Of a DNA stretch of 64,000 bases, positions 17,861 through 27,009 are shown piece after piece. The stretch covers positions 1-64,000 of the forward strand of contig NZ_FZOQ01000027.1 in NCBI RefSeq assembly GCF_900188175.1. The letters run 5' to 3'. A program made the position numbers and the translations under genes. The stretch comes from Pontibacter ummariensis (GTDB lineage Bacteria > Bacteroidota > Bacteroidia > Cytophagales > Hymenobacteraceae). Positions within the stretch are counted from its first letter, which is position 1, and every line of letters begins with the position of its first letter. The notes beneath the pieces were generated by a model. That model was not told where the DNA came from. It saw nothing but the letters and a program-made list of their open reading frames with translations, and ran no database searches.

Positions 17861-18577
17861 ATGAAAAAATCCGGCACCTTATACCTCATCCCCACAGTAC
17901 TTGCAGAAGACACGGCAGATAAAGTTATCTCGCCACAGGTAAAAGAGACGGTGCAGCACCTCACCTACTTTATCGTAGAAAACCTGCGCACGGCCCGGCG
18001 CTACGTGAAAAGCATTTGCCCGGAATTGGTAATAGAGCAACTGACCTTTGTACAGATAGATAAGGATGCGACGCCAGCACAGGTACAAGCCTCGCTGAAA
18101 CCCCTCTTAGAGGCGGGCAAGGATGCAGGGGTCATTTCTGAAGCAGGTTGCCCGGGTGTGGCCGACCCAGGGGCAGAAGTAGTGAAGCATGCTCACCAGA
18201 AGGATATAAAAGTAGTGCCTTTCGCCGGCCCCTCGGCTATCCTGCTGAGCCTGATGGCCAGTGGCTTTAACGGTCAGCAATTCGCCTTCCATGGTTACCT
18301 GCCCATCGATAAGCGGGACAGGCTGCAAGCCCTGCGTAATCTGGAGAAAGAAATGCAGCAGCGCAACCAGACGCAGATCTTCATGGAAACGCCCTACCGT
18401 AACAACAAACTGCTCGAAGACCTGCTCACTACCCTGCACCCTGATACGCGCCTGTGCATTGCCGCCAACGTCACCTCTCCTACTCAGGAGTTCATCCAGA
18501 CCAAAAGCATCCGGCAATGGCAAGGCAAGCTACCAGACATACATAAGCAGCCCGCCGTTTTTCTGATCTACAAATAA
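17861..18577 (+). CDS. RsmI/YraL-like SAM-dependent methyltransferase
   Basis: Tetrapyrrole-methylase fold. Opens GTLYLIPTVLAEDTADKVI and carries GVISEAGCPGVADPGAEVV (the P-loop-like SAM site), then FAGPSAILLSLMASGFNGQQFAFHGYLP, as in RsmI, which 2'-O-methylates C1402 of 16S rRNA. At 238 aa it is shorter than E. coli RsmI, and the N-terminus lacks the usual GNLEDI segment (TVLAEDTADKV instead). It belongs to the divergent RsmI-like branch common in Bacteroidota, so the substrate is less certain. The start is ATG at 17861, not an upstream in-frame TTG at 17834 that lies inside the promoter. Confidence 0.82.
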   Translation: MKKSGTLYLIPTVLAEDTADKVISPQVKETVQHLTYFIVENLRTARRYVKSICPELVIEQLTFVQIDKDATPAQVQASLKPLLEAGKDAGVISEAGCPGVADPGAEVVKHAHQKDIKVVPFAGPSAILLSLMASGFNGQQFAFHGYLPIDKRDRLQALRNLEKEMQQRNQTQIFMETPYRNNKLLEDLLTTLHPDTRLCIAANVTSPTQEFIQTKSIRQWQGKLPDIHKQPAVFLIYK

Positions 18578-18593
18578 TAGCCGATACCCAAAA

Positions 18594-18636
18594 ATGAGCG
18601 GCAGCCATAGATAGTATGGCTGCCGCTCATTTTTTT
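18594..18636 (+). terminator. Strong terminator of the methyltransferase gene
   Basis: A 16-bp perfect stem (18594-18609 with 18615-18630) with a 5-nt loop is followed by a run of T. The left flank is A-rich, so it may also work for the minus strand. Confidence 0.9.
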
Positions 18637-18642
18637 GACTCT

Positions 18643-18679
18643 TATAAAAAGAAAAGGCCCCCGGAAACCGGGAGCCTTT
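18643..18679 (-). terminator. Terminator of the susC-susD operon
   Basis: AAAGGC-CCCGG type stem (18653-18664 with 18668-18679, one mismatch, AAA loop) with a minus-strand T-rich tail (complement of 18643-18652). It converges with the plus-strand terminator just beside it. Confidence 0.8.
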
Positions 18680-18766
18680 ATCCAATGAAGAAGACTACTA
18701 CCTAGTATTCTTATCTACTTTATTTACCAACTTTCATTTAAAACAAGGGCGTCTAAACAGCACAGG

Positions 18767-20257
18767 CTATTCTACGTCCCACCACACTCTGGCCGTGTTG
18801 TTATCTGTAGCAGGGTTCAGGGCTCCAACACCTGCCGCATAGTTCTCACGGTTCAGGGTAGCTTCTTCTGCCGGGTACAGGTATCTTCTTGGAATCTGGC
18901 CGTCGTTCAGGTAATCGGTGGCTGGGTAAAGAACAGGGAACTCCGTTCTTCTCCACTCTGCCCATGCGTCGAACCCTTGCGGGAACAGTGTTTTCCACTT
19001 CTCTTCTCCGATTACCTGGTACATGCCAACTTCCTCTGCGTCCTCAAGTCTGGCAGCGGCATAAGCCTCGCCTTCAGAGGCTATGTCCTCTTCAGAGTGT
19101 GCATCCCAAGTCACGAAAGACATGACGATACCTTTGGCAAGCATTTCTTCAGCATCCTCAGTTGTCCAGCCTCTTACAGCAGCTTCTGCTCTGTTCAGAT
19201 AGGTGTATGAAGCTGTCATCATTGGCAGTGGCGCTGTTGCATTCCAGAAATAGTCAGTTGATACCTGTGCTCTGCCGGAACCACTTTCATCGTTATAGCC
19301 ATAAGGCACACCGTCTAGTTCTGCATCCGTAGAGTACACGTAAAGTCTGGCATCAAAGGTGTCGTTTGAGGTTGGGTTAAGCGAACCTTCCCCGGTATCA
19401 CCCTGGAAGGCATCCACGAACTCAGCAGACAGGAAGTAGTCACGCGCTCTGTTCGGGTTGAAAGGGTTCTGGTACTGCGCTACCTCGTCAAACGTGTACC
19501 AAGCCTCTTCTGCAACATCGTCAATTACGCCGGCAGGATGTGCCAGTGCTTCCTGGAACACCTGTGCAGCATAACCGTTGGCGGCAGGATAAACTTCAGA
19601 CATCTGCAGGGCCATTTGTAACAGTACGGAGTTAGCCAACTGCTTCCACTTTGCCACATTTCCACCATAGATAAGGTCACCGATAGGTCCTTTCAAAGCT
19701 GGGTCCAGCATATCTCTGGCTGTCTGTAGCTCTTCGATCAAGGCTTTGTAGATATCTTCCTGCTTATCGTAAGCAGGCGTCACATCCCCAAGTCCTAAGA
19801 AAGCCTGAGAATAAGGCACGTCGCCCCAGGTATCAGTTACCCGCTTCATCACAATGGCCTTCATGATCATGGCTACACCGGCTTGGTTAACCGGAGCACC
19901 CTGAGCCTCTAACTCAGCACCATGGTTATCCTCGTTCAGGTTATACGCTATCACCTGGTTTAGGGCAGGCAGAATGATGTTGTAGTAGTTCTCCCATTCG
20001 TAAGGAGACTCTGCGTACAGCATTTCGTCCGTATAGGTAACCTGAGACTGGTACTGCACCAGCAGGGTAGGCACCAGGAAGTAAGATCTTCCTGTTACTG
20101 TAGAATAGTTCTCTATCGCACCTGCCAGCAAACCGGCAGGATAAGGGTCGGCAGGACCATTTTGGTTTTCGTTCATATCACCAAAGTCCACCGTATCGCA
20201 AGCAACAAATCCCTGTGCTAGCGCAAGGCTCAGTAATATATATAGTACTTTTTTCAT
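18767..20257 (-). CDS. SusD/RagB-type nutrient-binding lipoprotein
   Basis: Surface lipoprotein that caps the SusC barrel and binds the substrate. Lipoprotein signal with lipobox FVAC and lipid-bearing C20. The mature part has the SusD-like alpha-helical TPR-type scaffold. The SusD-like_2 signature region is NENQNGPADPYPAGLLAGAIENY near the N-terminus, and the conserved AEAAVRGW and EKWKTLFPQGFDAWAEWRRTEFP lie toward the C-terminus. It ends with a C-terminal NTARVWWDV. It follows susC by 11 bp. No glycosidase, peptidase or sensor gene is adjacent, so the ligand cannot be predicted; this sub-branch is often associated with non-glycan substrates. Confidence 0.92.
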   Translation of the reverse strand: MKKVLYILLSLALAQGFVACDTVDFGDMNENQNGPADPYPAGLLAGAIENYSTVTGRSYFLVPTLLVQYQSQVTYTDEMLYAESPYEWENYYNIILPALNQVIAYNLNEDNHGAELEAQGAPVNQAGVAMIMKAIVMKRVTDTWGDVPYSQAFLGLGDVTPAYDKQEDIYKALIEELQTARDMLDPALKGPIGDLIYGGNVAKWKQLANSVLLQMALQMSEVYPAANGYAAQVFQEALAHPAGVIDDVAEEAWYTFDEVAQYQNPFNPNRARDYFLSAEFVDAFQGDTGEGSLNPTSNDTFDARLYVYSTDAELDGVPYGYNDESGSGRAQVSTDYFWNATAPLPMMTASYTYLNRAEAAVRGWTTEDAEEMLAKGIVMSFVTWDAHSEEDIASEGEAYAAARLEDAEEVGMYQVIGEEKWKTLFPQGFDAWAEWRRTEFPVLYPATDYLNDGQIPRRYLYPAEEATLNRENYAAGVGALNPATDNNTARVWWDVE

Positions 20258-20268
20258 GTTCCGTTCTT

Positions 20269-23200
20269 TTAGAATAATAGTCTAACGTTTACGCCATAGC
20301 CTCTGGTACCTGGTAACTGGCTGTTCTCACCGTAAGTCTGAGACAGTTCAGAAGGATCCCATCTGTGCTTGTTGTCATCAGACACAGCAATCAGCCACAG
20401 GTTTCTACCCACAAGACCAACAGTTGCTCCTTTGATGAAACCTTCTCTGAACACGCTCTTGCTAAGCGCCTTCGTAAAGTCGTAAGACAGGTTGATGTCT
20501 CTTAACTTAATGTAGCTGGCATCGTGGATGAAAGGCTCTGCGATAGAGTTAGCCTGGAACTGCATGAAGTAGTCCAGCGCATCTACGTAAGTATCCACAG
20601 CCTCTCCGTTTGTGGTTACACCTACTACGTGCACGCCACCACCTTCATCAACAGCATCACGCACGTTATTGCCTTTGTCGTTGATAGCGGCAGTCTCCTC
20701 TAACAGACCTGAGTAGTATCCCCACTGCTCAGACAGGGAGAAGAACTTGCCGCCTTTCTGGAAGTCGATCGCTGCAGCCAATGTCAGGCCTTTGTAGCTG
20801 AATCTGTTTACAAAACCACCTGTAAAGTCAGGCAGTACGCTTCCAAAGTACTGATTTGGCTCTACTACGTACAAGCCGTTTGGCTGAAGGATGTAGTTTC
20901 CGTCGTCATCTCTGGCAAGACCTCTACCTCTTAACTGTCCCCAGTTGTTACCTAGCTCGTGTACAACTGTCACAAATTCCCAGTCGTCGGCTCCTCCAGG
21001 CGCGTTGATGGCATCCAGACCAGCAGGCAGGGCCTCTACCGTTGTGTTGTTGTTGGCGTAGTTTAGGGTAGCAGTCCAGTTAAAGCCACTTGTTGATCTG
21101 AAGATCTCGGCATCCACTACTACCTCTACCCCTTCTCTTGAAGACTCGCCTGCGTTTGTCAGGAAGTCGTAGTAGCCTGTTGCTTGAGAGATACTAACAG
21201 GGATGATCTCGTTCTTTCTGTCCTCATTGTAGTAAGTAAAGCTCAAGCCAACTCTGTTGTTAATGAAGCGCAGGTCAAAGCCAGCCTCAAACGAGGTATT
21301 CAGTGATGGTGTAATATTTGGATCAATAAGTCTGTTATTTGGGTACACCAGGAAGTCAGTTCCTAAGAATGGCTGCGGACCTGTACGGTATACCGGGTTT
21401 AGGCGAAGTGCATCCACGTCGTTACCCACCTGAGCCCAACCTGCTCTCAGCTTACCGAAAGACAGGGCAGCAAAGTCATCCACCAGTTCAGAGAAGATAA
21501 AGCTGGCTCCAATGCCTGGATAACCATATCCGTTATTATCAGCTGGCAGCGCAGAGCTCCAGTCTTTTCTGTAGCTGGCGTCTAGGTAGATCATGTCTTT
21601 GTAGCCCAAAGACGCATTACCATAAAGGCTGTTTACCTGCTTCTCATAAATGTACGTCTGCGGTGTTGGCACAATGCCTGCGTTAGAGAAAGTGTACACA
21701 TCCGGTACAATCAGACCGCCTGTTTTAGCTCCAGGGCTCATCTGAGCAGAGAAGCTATAGTAATCGTTCTTTCTGATGTTACCACCCACAAAAGCGGTGA
21801 TGTCAAATTCTCCGAAGCGGTTCTCGTACTTCAATACAGAGCTAAAGTTCTTTTCAGACTCAGATAAGCTATATCTGCCAAAGCTATTGCTCCAAGCGTT
21901 GTACAGGTCAGGAGCCGCTGAGTTCGATAAGTAGAATGGGAAGAAGTACTCAGACTTGTACTCTGTTGAGTTTAGTGAACCTGTAGCAGACCACTCCCAG
22001 TGATCATCAAACTCATAAGTAGCAGTCAGGCTACCAGCTAAGTTATCGTTGTTTCTGGTCTGGTCATACTTGTCCAGGAAGGTGTAAGGGTTAAACCAGA
22101 AAGCAGGCTTCTGGAATCCTCCTCCATAGTAAGTGTAGTAGTCAGGGCCCCACCAGTTCCAGGAAGTAGAGTAACCGTCTGGCGTAGTAAGGTTTCTTAA
22201 CTCTCTCAGCTTATTGATGTCTGTGTCTCTGGCAAACCAGGAGTTGAATGAACCAGTAGTCTGGTTACCGTAACCATCGTCAAAGTCACCATTGATCTCT
22301 GATGTGGCATAACGGATGTTTGAGTTAACTCTCAACTTTTCCGTAGCCTGGAAACCGAAGTTTGCATTTACAAAGTGCTTCAGCAGGTCTGAGTAAGGCG
22401 TGATGCCTGTTTGATCAAGCAGAGTATAGGCTAAACGGCCATTGAACTTCTCGTTTCCGCCGCTAAGCGCAACCGTTGTCTTTTGTGTAATACCAGTATC
22501 GTAGAAGTCCTTGATGTTGTCTGGCTGCGCCTCGTACTTAGCTGTTTTACCAAAGTAAGGGTTTGGATTCTCCTCTGTTCCTGGCCACCAGGCATACCAT
22601 GGCACGTACTCCTGGCCATCAAAAGCAGGACCCCAGCTTTCGTCTGCATAGTTATTGTCCCATAGCAGGTAGCGTTTTCCGTCAAACACCTCCCACTCAG
22701 CCGGATAAGGCTTGCCAGCAGCACCTGCAGCAAAGTCGAAGGTTCCGAAGGAAGCATTACCGTCATATCCGCCACCGTACAGGTCTTGATAGTTTGGCAG
22801 GTAACCAACCTTATCCCAGGTAGTAGAGTTAGCAACTTCAACAGCAAGTGCGCCAGAACCTTTTTTCGTAGTAATTACCACCACACCCGCGTCAGCTCGC
22901 TGGCCATAAAGCGAAGTTGCGTTTGGTCCTTTCAGCACGTTGATCGACTCCACGTTGTTCATGTCGATCTCGTTCGGATCCGGAGTAGGCACCCCGTCCA
23001 CAATATAAAGCGGATCGCTATCGCTTGTCAGGGATATAGCGCCTCTGATACGGATCTTACCGAACTGCCCCAGTTTAGAGCCGGCCTGTCCGTTGATCTG
23101 CACACCAGCCACCTTACCTGCAAGGGCATCTTTCACGTTTACACCTTGCGTGATGTTCAGGTCTTTTGCCTCCACTTCTTGTGAGGCGTAAGTAACTGTT

Positions 23201-23553
23201 CTCTCCGCTCTTTCGAAACCGAGGGCAGTTACAACAACTTCCTGTAGCTGTTCTGTATCAGTGGCAAGGTCTACGTTGATAGTAGTAGCATTTCCAATGG
23301 CACGTTCCAGGGTATTATACCCTATAAAACGATACACCAGTGTGTTCTTTCCTGCCGGCACGTTAATAGAGTAAGCACCGTTTGCACCAGTTGTGGTACC
23401 CACCGTGGTTCCTTTAACGATTACAGCGACCCCTGGCAGCGCCTGTCCGGTAGCCGCATCAGTCACTGTACCCGTAACTGTCTTACTCTGGGCCATGGCC
23501 TGCTGTAGCAGCACGGCGACCAGAAAGAAGCACAACATTAGAGCTTTCTTCAT
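20269..23553 (-). CDS. SusC/RagA TonB-linked outer-membrane transporter
   Basis: TonB-dependent importer forming a pedal-bin complex with the SusD protein. Signal peptide 1-21. A carboxypeptidase-regulatory-like (CNA-B type) domain covers about 24-107 (TVTGTVTDAATGQALPGVAV). The TonB box region is near LQEVVVTALGFERAERTVTY. The plug (about 115-225) has the SusC signature PLYIVDGVPTPD and ATSLYGQRADAGVVVITTKKG. A 22-strand barrel extends to the aromatic C-terminus (VNVRLLF). Length 1094 aa is standard. It is first in the operon. The 5' leader is duplicated 400 bp upstream, in front of a dead start (see relic). Confidence 0.95.
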   Translation of the reverse strand: MKKALMLCFFLVAVLLQQAMAQSKTVTGTVTDAATGQALPGVAVIVKGTTVGTTTGANGAYSINVPAGKNTLVYRFIGYNTLERAIGNATTINVDLATDTEQLQEVVVTALGFERAERTVTYASQEVEAKDLNITQGVNVKDALAGKVAGVQINGQAGSKLGQFGKIRIRGAISLTSDSDPLYIVDGVPTPDPNEIDMNNVESINVLKGPNATSLYGQRADAGVVVITTKKGSGALAVEVANSTTWDKVGYLPNYQDLYGGGYDGNASFGTFDFAAGAAGKPYPAEWEVFDGKRYLLWDNNYADESWGPAFDGQEYVPWYAWWPGTEENPNPYFGKTAKYEAQPDNIKDFYDTGITQKTTVALSGGNEKFNGRLAYTLLDQTGITPYSDLLKHFVNANFGFQATEKLRVNSNIRYATSEINGDFDDGYGNQTTGSFNSWFARDTDINKLRELRNLTTPDGYSTSWNWWGPDYYTYYGGGFQKPAFWFNPYTFLDKYDQTRNNDNLAGSLTATYEFDDHWEWSATGSLNSTEYKSEYFFPFYLSNSAAPDLYNAWSNSFGRYSLSESEKNFSSVLKYENRFGEFDITAFVGGNIRKNDYYSFSAQMSPGAKTGGLIVPDVYTFSNAGIVPTPQTYIYEKQVNSLYGNASLGYKDMIYLDASYRKDWSSALPADNNGYGYPGIGASFIFSELVDDFAALSFGKLRAGWAQVGNDVDALRLNPVYRTGPQPFLGTDFLVYPNNRLIDPNITPSLNTSFEAGFDLRFINNRVGLSFTYYNEDRKNEIIPVSISQATGYYDFLTNAGESSREGVEVVVDAEIFRSTSGFNWTATLNYANNNTTVEALPAGLDAINAPGGADDWEFVTVVHELGNNWGQLRGRGLARDDDGNYILQPNGLYVVEPNQYFGSVLPDFTGGFVNRFSYKGLTLAAAIDFQKGGKFFSLSEQWGYYSGLLEETAAINDKGNNVRDAVDEGGGVHVVGVTTNGEAVDTYVDALDYFMQFQANSIAEPFIHDASYIKLRDINLSYDFTKALSKSVFREGFIKGATVGLVGRNLWLIAVSDDNKHRWDPSELSQTYGENSQLPGTRGYGVNVRLLF

Positions 23554-23782
23554 TGCGTGTTTGTTTAAAGTGAGTGTTTAGAGTTTAACATTTAGTTCAA
23601 GCGTAAAAGAGACCTTCGGGAGGCCCGCAGAGGTGTGGTTTTTAAAATTATGCTGTTAGAATAGGATGTTACAGTCAGAAGCAGGCATAGCTTTCCTGTT
23701 AAGGATTCGTGCTCCTTTGAAAAGGACAAAATAGTGCCCTTCAGTCCCGCAGGTTCTTTTCTGCGAAACTGTTAGATACAGA

Positions 23783-23865
23783 CTAATAAAGCAGTGTGCA
23801 CTTGAGCGCGAGGGCACAAAGGCGGCAAGGCCCTTATGCTGTACAAGTGCCTGAGACTTTATTAG
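23783..23865 (-). other. Interrupted long stem-loop in the susC upstream region
   Basis: CTAATAAAG and GCACTTG (23783-23804, 6 unpaired bases between) are the exact complements of CAAGTGC and CTTTATTAG (23844-23865). The 39-nt loop contains a further GGGC/GCCC pair. In RNA this would be an 83-nt structure with a 9-bp outer helix, a 6x6 internal loop and a 7-bp inner helix. Role unknown; it may be a structured leader or the remnant of a small element. Confidence 0.5.
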
Positions 23866-23975
23866 CTAGCTGCTAATAACAAGAAATATTTTGTGGATGG
23901 AGGGTGCAGACAGCATCCTCGAGGGGATGTTTTAAGTAGTAAAGTTTTCTTCATAAAGTGTTTGTTTAAGGTGAG
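23862..23975 (-). pseudogene. Relic of a second susC-like gene start
   Basis: The 33 bases 23943-23975 match the functional susC start region 23542-23574 at about 28 positions, including the leader box (complement of GTGTTTGTTTAA) and the first codons ATGAAGAAA. From the ATG at 23954 the frame reads MKKTLLLKTSPRG and then a non-SusC tail, ending at TAA (23862). A TTTG-N20-TATACTTG promoter-like pair lies above it. It looks like the surviving front end of a lost SusC paralogue, or a duplicated leader. Confidence 0.6.
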
Positions 23976-24400
23976 ATTTACATCAAGTATATTACAAAAA
24001 AGTCATATTAGCAAACATTCATCTATACAAATGTTTGAACACAATAAACAATGTTAAAACATGCATAAGATACACTCAAACACAAATAGCTAACAAACAA
24101 TATCTTACAAATGCGAACCCTAAAGAAAGTGCTGGTTCAGAAAAAAACTTATAAAACTTTATTGGCAAGGAAGTAAAGGCCTGAAATAGGTTATTGACTC
24201 TTACGTATGGTAGGGCAATTTAAGTTGCAAACGCTGCTGCTTTTAGTCTGTATGGTCCTTGATTTGGACATAAACTGTACCCTGACAAGCTGTGCATTTT
24301 CTAAAGTACAGAAAAAAAGCCAAAACACAGACAGTACCATAGACAGCTACATACTTTTATTTCTACTGGTACCTGCACTACTGCCTGCTACCTAAGTCCC

Positions 24401-24451
24401 TTAAAGCCAAATCGCCCTGTGCAGTTCGTGCACAGGGCGATTTGGCTTTAA
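24401..24451 (-). terminator. Perfect 23-bp inverted repeat after feoB
   Basis: Bases 24401-24423 are perfectly complementary to 24429-24451 with a 5-nt loop (GTTCG). It sits 18 bp past the feoB stop, so it most likely terminates feoAB. The T tract on the minus strand is short (CTTTAA), unlike other terminators here, and the stem is unusually long. Confidence 0.6.
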
Positions 24452-24469
24452 ACGGGAAACAGGGTACTG

Positions 24470-26623
24470 TTAGCTGAACACATGATATGTGATAAAGGCC
24501 ATCACGTAGGCCAGACTACTCATATACAACAGTTGCGCTAGTGGCCATGTCCAGCTGTTGGTCTCACGACGTACAATCGCCAACGTGCTGATACATTGCA
24601 TGGCGAAGAGGTAAAACACCATGAGCGAGAAGCCCCGTGCCGGTGTAAAGAAAGGATCACCATTGGCGTCGGTCTCAGACAGCAACTTGTTTTTGATGGT
24701 GGATACGTTTTCTTCCTCTCCAATGCTATAAATGGTGGAGATGGTCCCGACAAATACCTCACGGGCAGCAAAAGAGGTCAGCAAGGCAATGCCTATCTTC
24801 CAGTCATACCCTAATGGTCTGATAACAGGCTCTATGGTGCGTCCAACGATTCCTGCGTAAGAGGACTCCAGCTGATAGGAAGCGATCTTGTTTTCTGTCT
24901 GCACCTCATTCAGGTTCTTTGCCTGTGCCTCAGCCAGCGCTAACTCTCTCGCCTCTTCAAAGTTATCACCGGGGCCATAAGATGCCAGCACCCATAAGAT
25001 AATGGAGATAGCCACAATGATTTTACCTGCCTCGAACAGGAACGCCTTTACCTTCTCTACAATGGTAATGCCCACGTTCTTCCAGCGCGGCCATTTATAG
25101 ACCGGGAACTCCATGATAAAGTAGCTTCGCTCACGGGCCTTCAAAACTGTTTTCAGAAGAAGTGCAGAGAAGATAGCCGCCAGGAAACCCATCAGGTACA
25201 AGGCCATCAAAACAATCCCCTGTAGGTTCAGAAAGCCAAAGTAATATTTTTCGGGCACCACCAGGGCAATTAGCACGGCATATACAGGAATCCTGGCCGA
25301 GCAACTCATGAGCGGTGTCACGAAGATGGTGATCATGCGGTCCTTCCAGTTCTCAATCGTCCTGGCCGACATGATGGCGGGCACTGCACAGGCAACACCG
25401 GATATCAAAGGCACGACACTTTTACCGTTCAGGCCAAACTTGCGCATGATCTTGTCCATCATAAAGGTCACGCGCGCCATATAGCCGGTCTCCTCCAGGA
25501 TGGCAATGAACGCAAACAGGATAGCGATTTGAGGTACAAACACCAGTACGCCCCCTAAACCTGCAATTACCCCCTCGGTAAGCAGGTCAACCAACGGTCC
25601 ATCAAAGTTATCCTGTATCAGCCCATTAAGTCCCGCAACCCCCTCGTCTATCAGATCCATAGGATAGCTGGCCCAGGCAAAGATAGCCTGGAAGATGAGG
25701 AACAGGATGGTAAAGAAAATCAGGTAACCAAAGATCTTGTGCGTCAGGATCTGGTCCAGGCGGTTGCTGAACTTCTCACTCTTGTTTACCCGCTCTACAC
25801 GCACGACATCTAACAAAATATCGTTAATGCGGGCATAGCGTGCCACGGTTTCATTCGCCTGTTGGGTAACCGATCTGAACTCAGTGTCCTCCAACAGCTT
25901 ATCCATCCAGGCCATGTCCTGTACCGAAAAGCCTTTTAGGTGTCTGTATTGGTGGGCATACTGCAGGGCAAGGTAATCACTGCTCAGTTGGAACCTGTCT
26001 TTTACCTGCTGCAGCATGGGCTTCAGGTCTGCCGGTATCTGGAAGAAAGGAGCCTTCGTAGCCTGCAGCTCCTGCATCATCACAATCTTCAGGGCTGCCA
26101 CCCCCACCCCTTTGCGGGCATTCATCGGGATTACTGGCACACCCAGTTCTCGCTGCAGGGCCGGGACGTCTATTTTTACCCCTTCCTGCTCCGCCACGTC
26201 TACCATGTTCAGGGCAAGTACTACGGGCAGCTTCAGATCTGCCAGCTGTGTAAACAGCAGCAGGTTACGCTTTAGGTTAGAGGCATCGGCGGTAACAACA
26301 ACAAGGTCTGGGAAAAGCGAGGAGTTTGGGTCGTATAGTAGGTCCGTGATAACCCGCTCATCCAACGACTTGGGATACAGGCTGTAGGTGCCGGGCAAAT
26401 CAATGATTTGGGCTCTAAAACTAGAGGTAAGCTGGCTATAGCCCGTCTTTTTATCTACTGTAACCCCCGGGAAGTTACCAACCTTTTGGTTTAAGCCGGT
26501 TAACTGGTTAAAAAGAGATGTTTTACCTGAGTTTGGATTACCAATCAGGGCAATTTTAGCCACTGCTGGTGCTATTTGGGGCCTCTCGGCCTGTACTATT
26601 TCCGGCTGGGTTGTTACAGTCAT
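24470..26623 (-). CDS. feoB: Ferrous iron transporter FeoB
   Basis: Inner-membrane Fe(II) importer with a cytoplasmic G domain. G1 is GNPNSGKTS at 28-36; G3 is DLPGTYSL; the G4-equivalent is NMVD. It is followed by the helical GDI-like domain and the membrane region with two Gate motifs (GVACAVPAIMSART; TSFAAREVFVGTIST). 717 aa is close to the family's usual length. The start is 9 bp after the feoA stop, so the two are co-transcribed. No FeoC is present. Confidence 0.96.
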   Translation of the reverse strand: MTVTTQPEIVQAERPQIAPAVAKIALIGNPNSGKTSLFNQLTGLNQKVGNFPGVTVDKKTGYSQLTSSFRAQIIDLPGTYSLYPKSLDERVITDLLYDPNSSLFPDLVVVTADASNLKRNLLLFTQLADLKLPVVLALNMVDVAEQEGVKIDVPALQRELGVPVIPMNARKGVGVAALKIVMMQELQATKAPFFQIPADLKPMLQQVKDRFQLSSDYLALQYAHQYRHLKGFSVQDMAWMDKLLEDTEFRSVTQQANETVARYARINDILLDVVRVERVNKSEKFSNRLDQILTHKIFGYLIFFTILFLIFQAIFAWASYPMDLIDEGVAGLNGLIQDNFDGPLVDLLTEGVIAGLGGVLVFVPQIAILFAFIAILEETGYMARVTFMMDKIMRKFGLNGKSVVPLISGVACAVPAIMSARTIENWKDRMITIFVTPLMSCSARIPVYAVLIALVVPEKYYFGFLNLQGIVLMALYLMGFLAAIFSALLLKTVLKARERSYFIMEFPVYKWPRWKNVGITIVEKVKAFLFEAGKIIVAISIILWVLASYGPGDNFEEARELALAEAQAKNLNEVQTENKIASYQLESSYAGIVGRTIEPVIRPLGYDWKIGIALLTSFAAREVFVGTISTIYSIGEEENVSTIKNKLLSETDANGDPFFTPARGFSLMVFYLFAMQCISTLAIVRRETNSWTWPLAQLLYMSSLAYVMAFITYHVFS

Positions 26624-26632
26624 GAATTTGGA

Positions 26633-26884
26633 TTACTGCTTCAGCAAAATGGTTTCGGCTTCGTCTAACCGCAGGGAGAGGGTATAATCATTCACAATAA
26701 TGGTAATCGGGTCGCCAAGAGGGGCACGGCTATTCAACTTTACCTCGGTGCCAGGGATACAGCCCATTTCCAGAAGCTTTAATCCCATTTCCGGATCCTG
26801 GAGGCAACAAATCACTCCACTTTCCCCTAGCTTTAAATCGCGCACGCTCTTTTGGCTTTTTTGCTCGCTTACCTTTTTTTGCAC
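26633..26884 (-). CDS. feoA: FeoA, SH3-like partner of FeoB
   Basis: Small cytoplasmic protein needed for FeoB function. Core VRDLKLGESGVICCL, LLEMGCIPGTEVKLNSRAPLGDPI, LSLRLDEAETILL matches the FeoA fold. I start it at GTG 26884, giving 83 aa: an AGGAG (complement of 26889-26893) stands 4 nt before that GTG, whereas the longer reading from TTG 26926 has no such site and adds residues outside the fold. First gene of feoAB. Confidence 0.93.
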   Translation of the reverse strand: MQKKVSEQKSQKSVRDLKLGESGVICCLQDPEMGLKLLEMGCIPGTEVKLNSRAPLGDPITIIVNDYTLSLRLDEAETILLKQ

Positions 26885-26888
26885 GTCT

Positions 26889-26893
26889 CTCCT
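26889..26893 (-). promoter_or_regulatory. Shine-Dalgarno-like AGGAG deciding the feoA start
   Basis: Minus-strand AGGAG, spacer AGAC, then GTG. Clear SD sites are rare in this phylum, so this one carries weight for start choice. Confidence 0.6.
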
Positions 26894-27009
26894 GTTCTTA
26901 TTTAGACTGTTTATAAACAACTGCAAGTTACGAGGTGTTGACCTCTAAAGCAAAAGATTTAGCGAAATGTGCTGCGCGCAGAGCAAAGGGAAGCAGCACT
27001 TACAAACCA

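Larger units (their letters stand above)
23554..24469. other. Long gap upstream of susC: leader, relic and stem-loops
   Basis: 916 bp without an intact gene. It contains, from right to left, a perfect 23-bp stem after feoB (24401-24451), an AT-rich block (about 23975-24200), a relic susC start (23862-23975), a large interrupted stem-loop (23783-23865) and the susC leader. A plus-strand frame at 24207-24395 (62 codons, hydrophobic ends) has no promoter or family and is not called. No two-box promoter for susC was found. Confidence 0.6.

Noticed and set aside
24207..24395. 62-codon plus-strand frame with hydrophobic ends near feoB
   Set aside because: No promoter, no family, and it ends beside the long inverted repeat; likely chance.
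26885..26926. Longer feoA reading from a TTG start
   Set aside because: The AGGAG-GTG pair at 26884 is a better start and FeoA proteins are about 75-85 residues.
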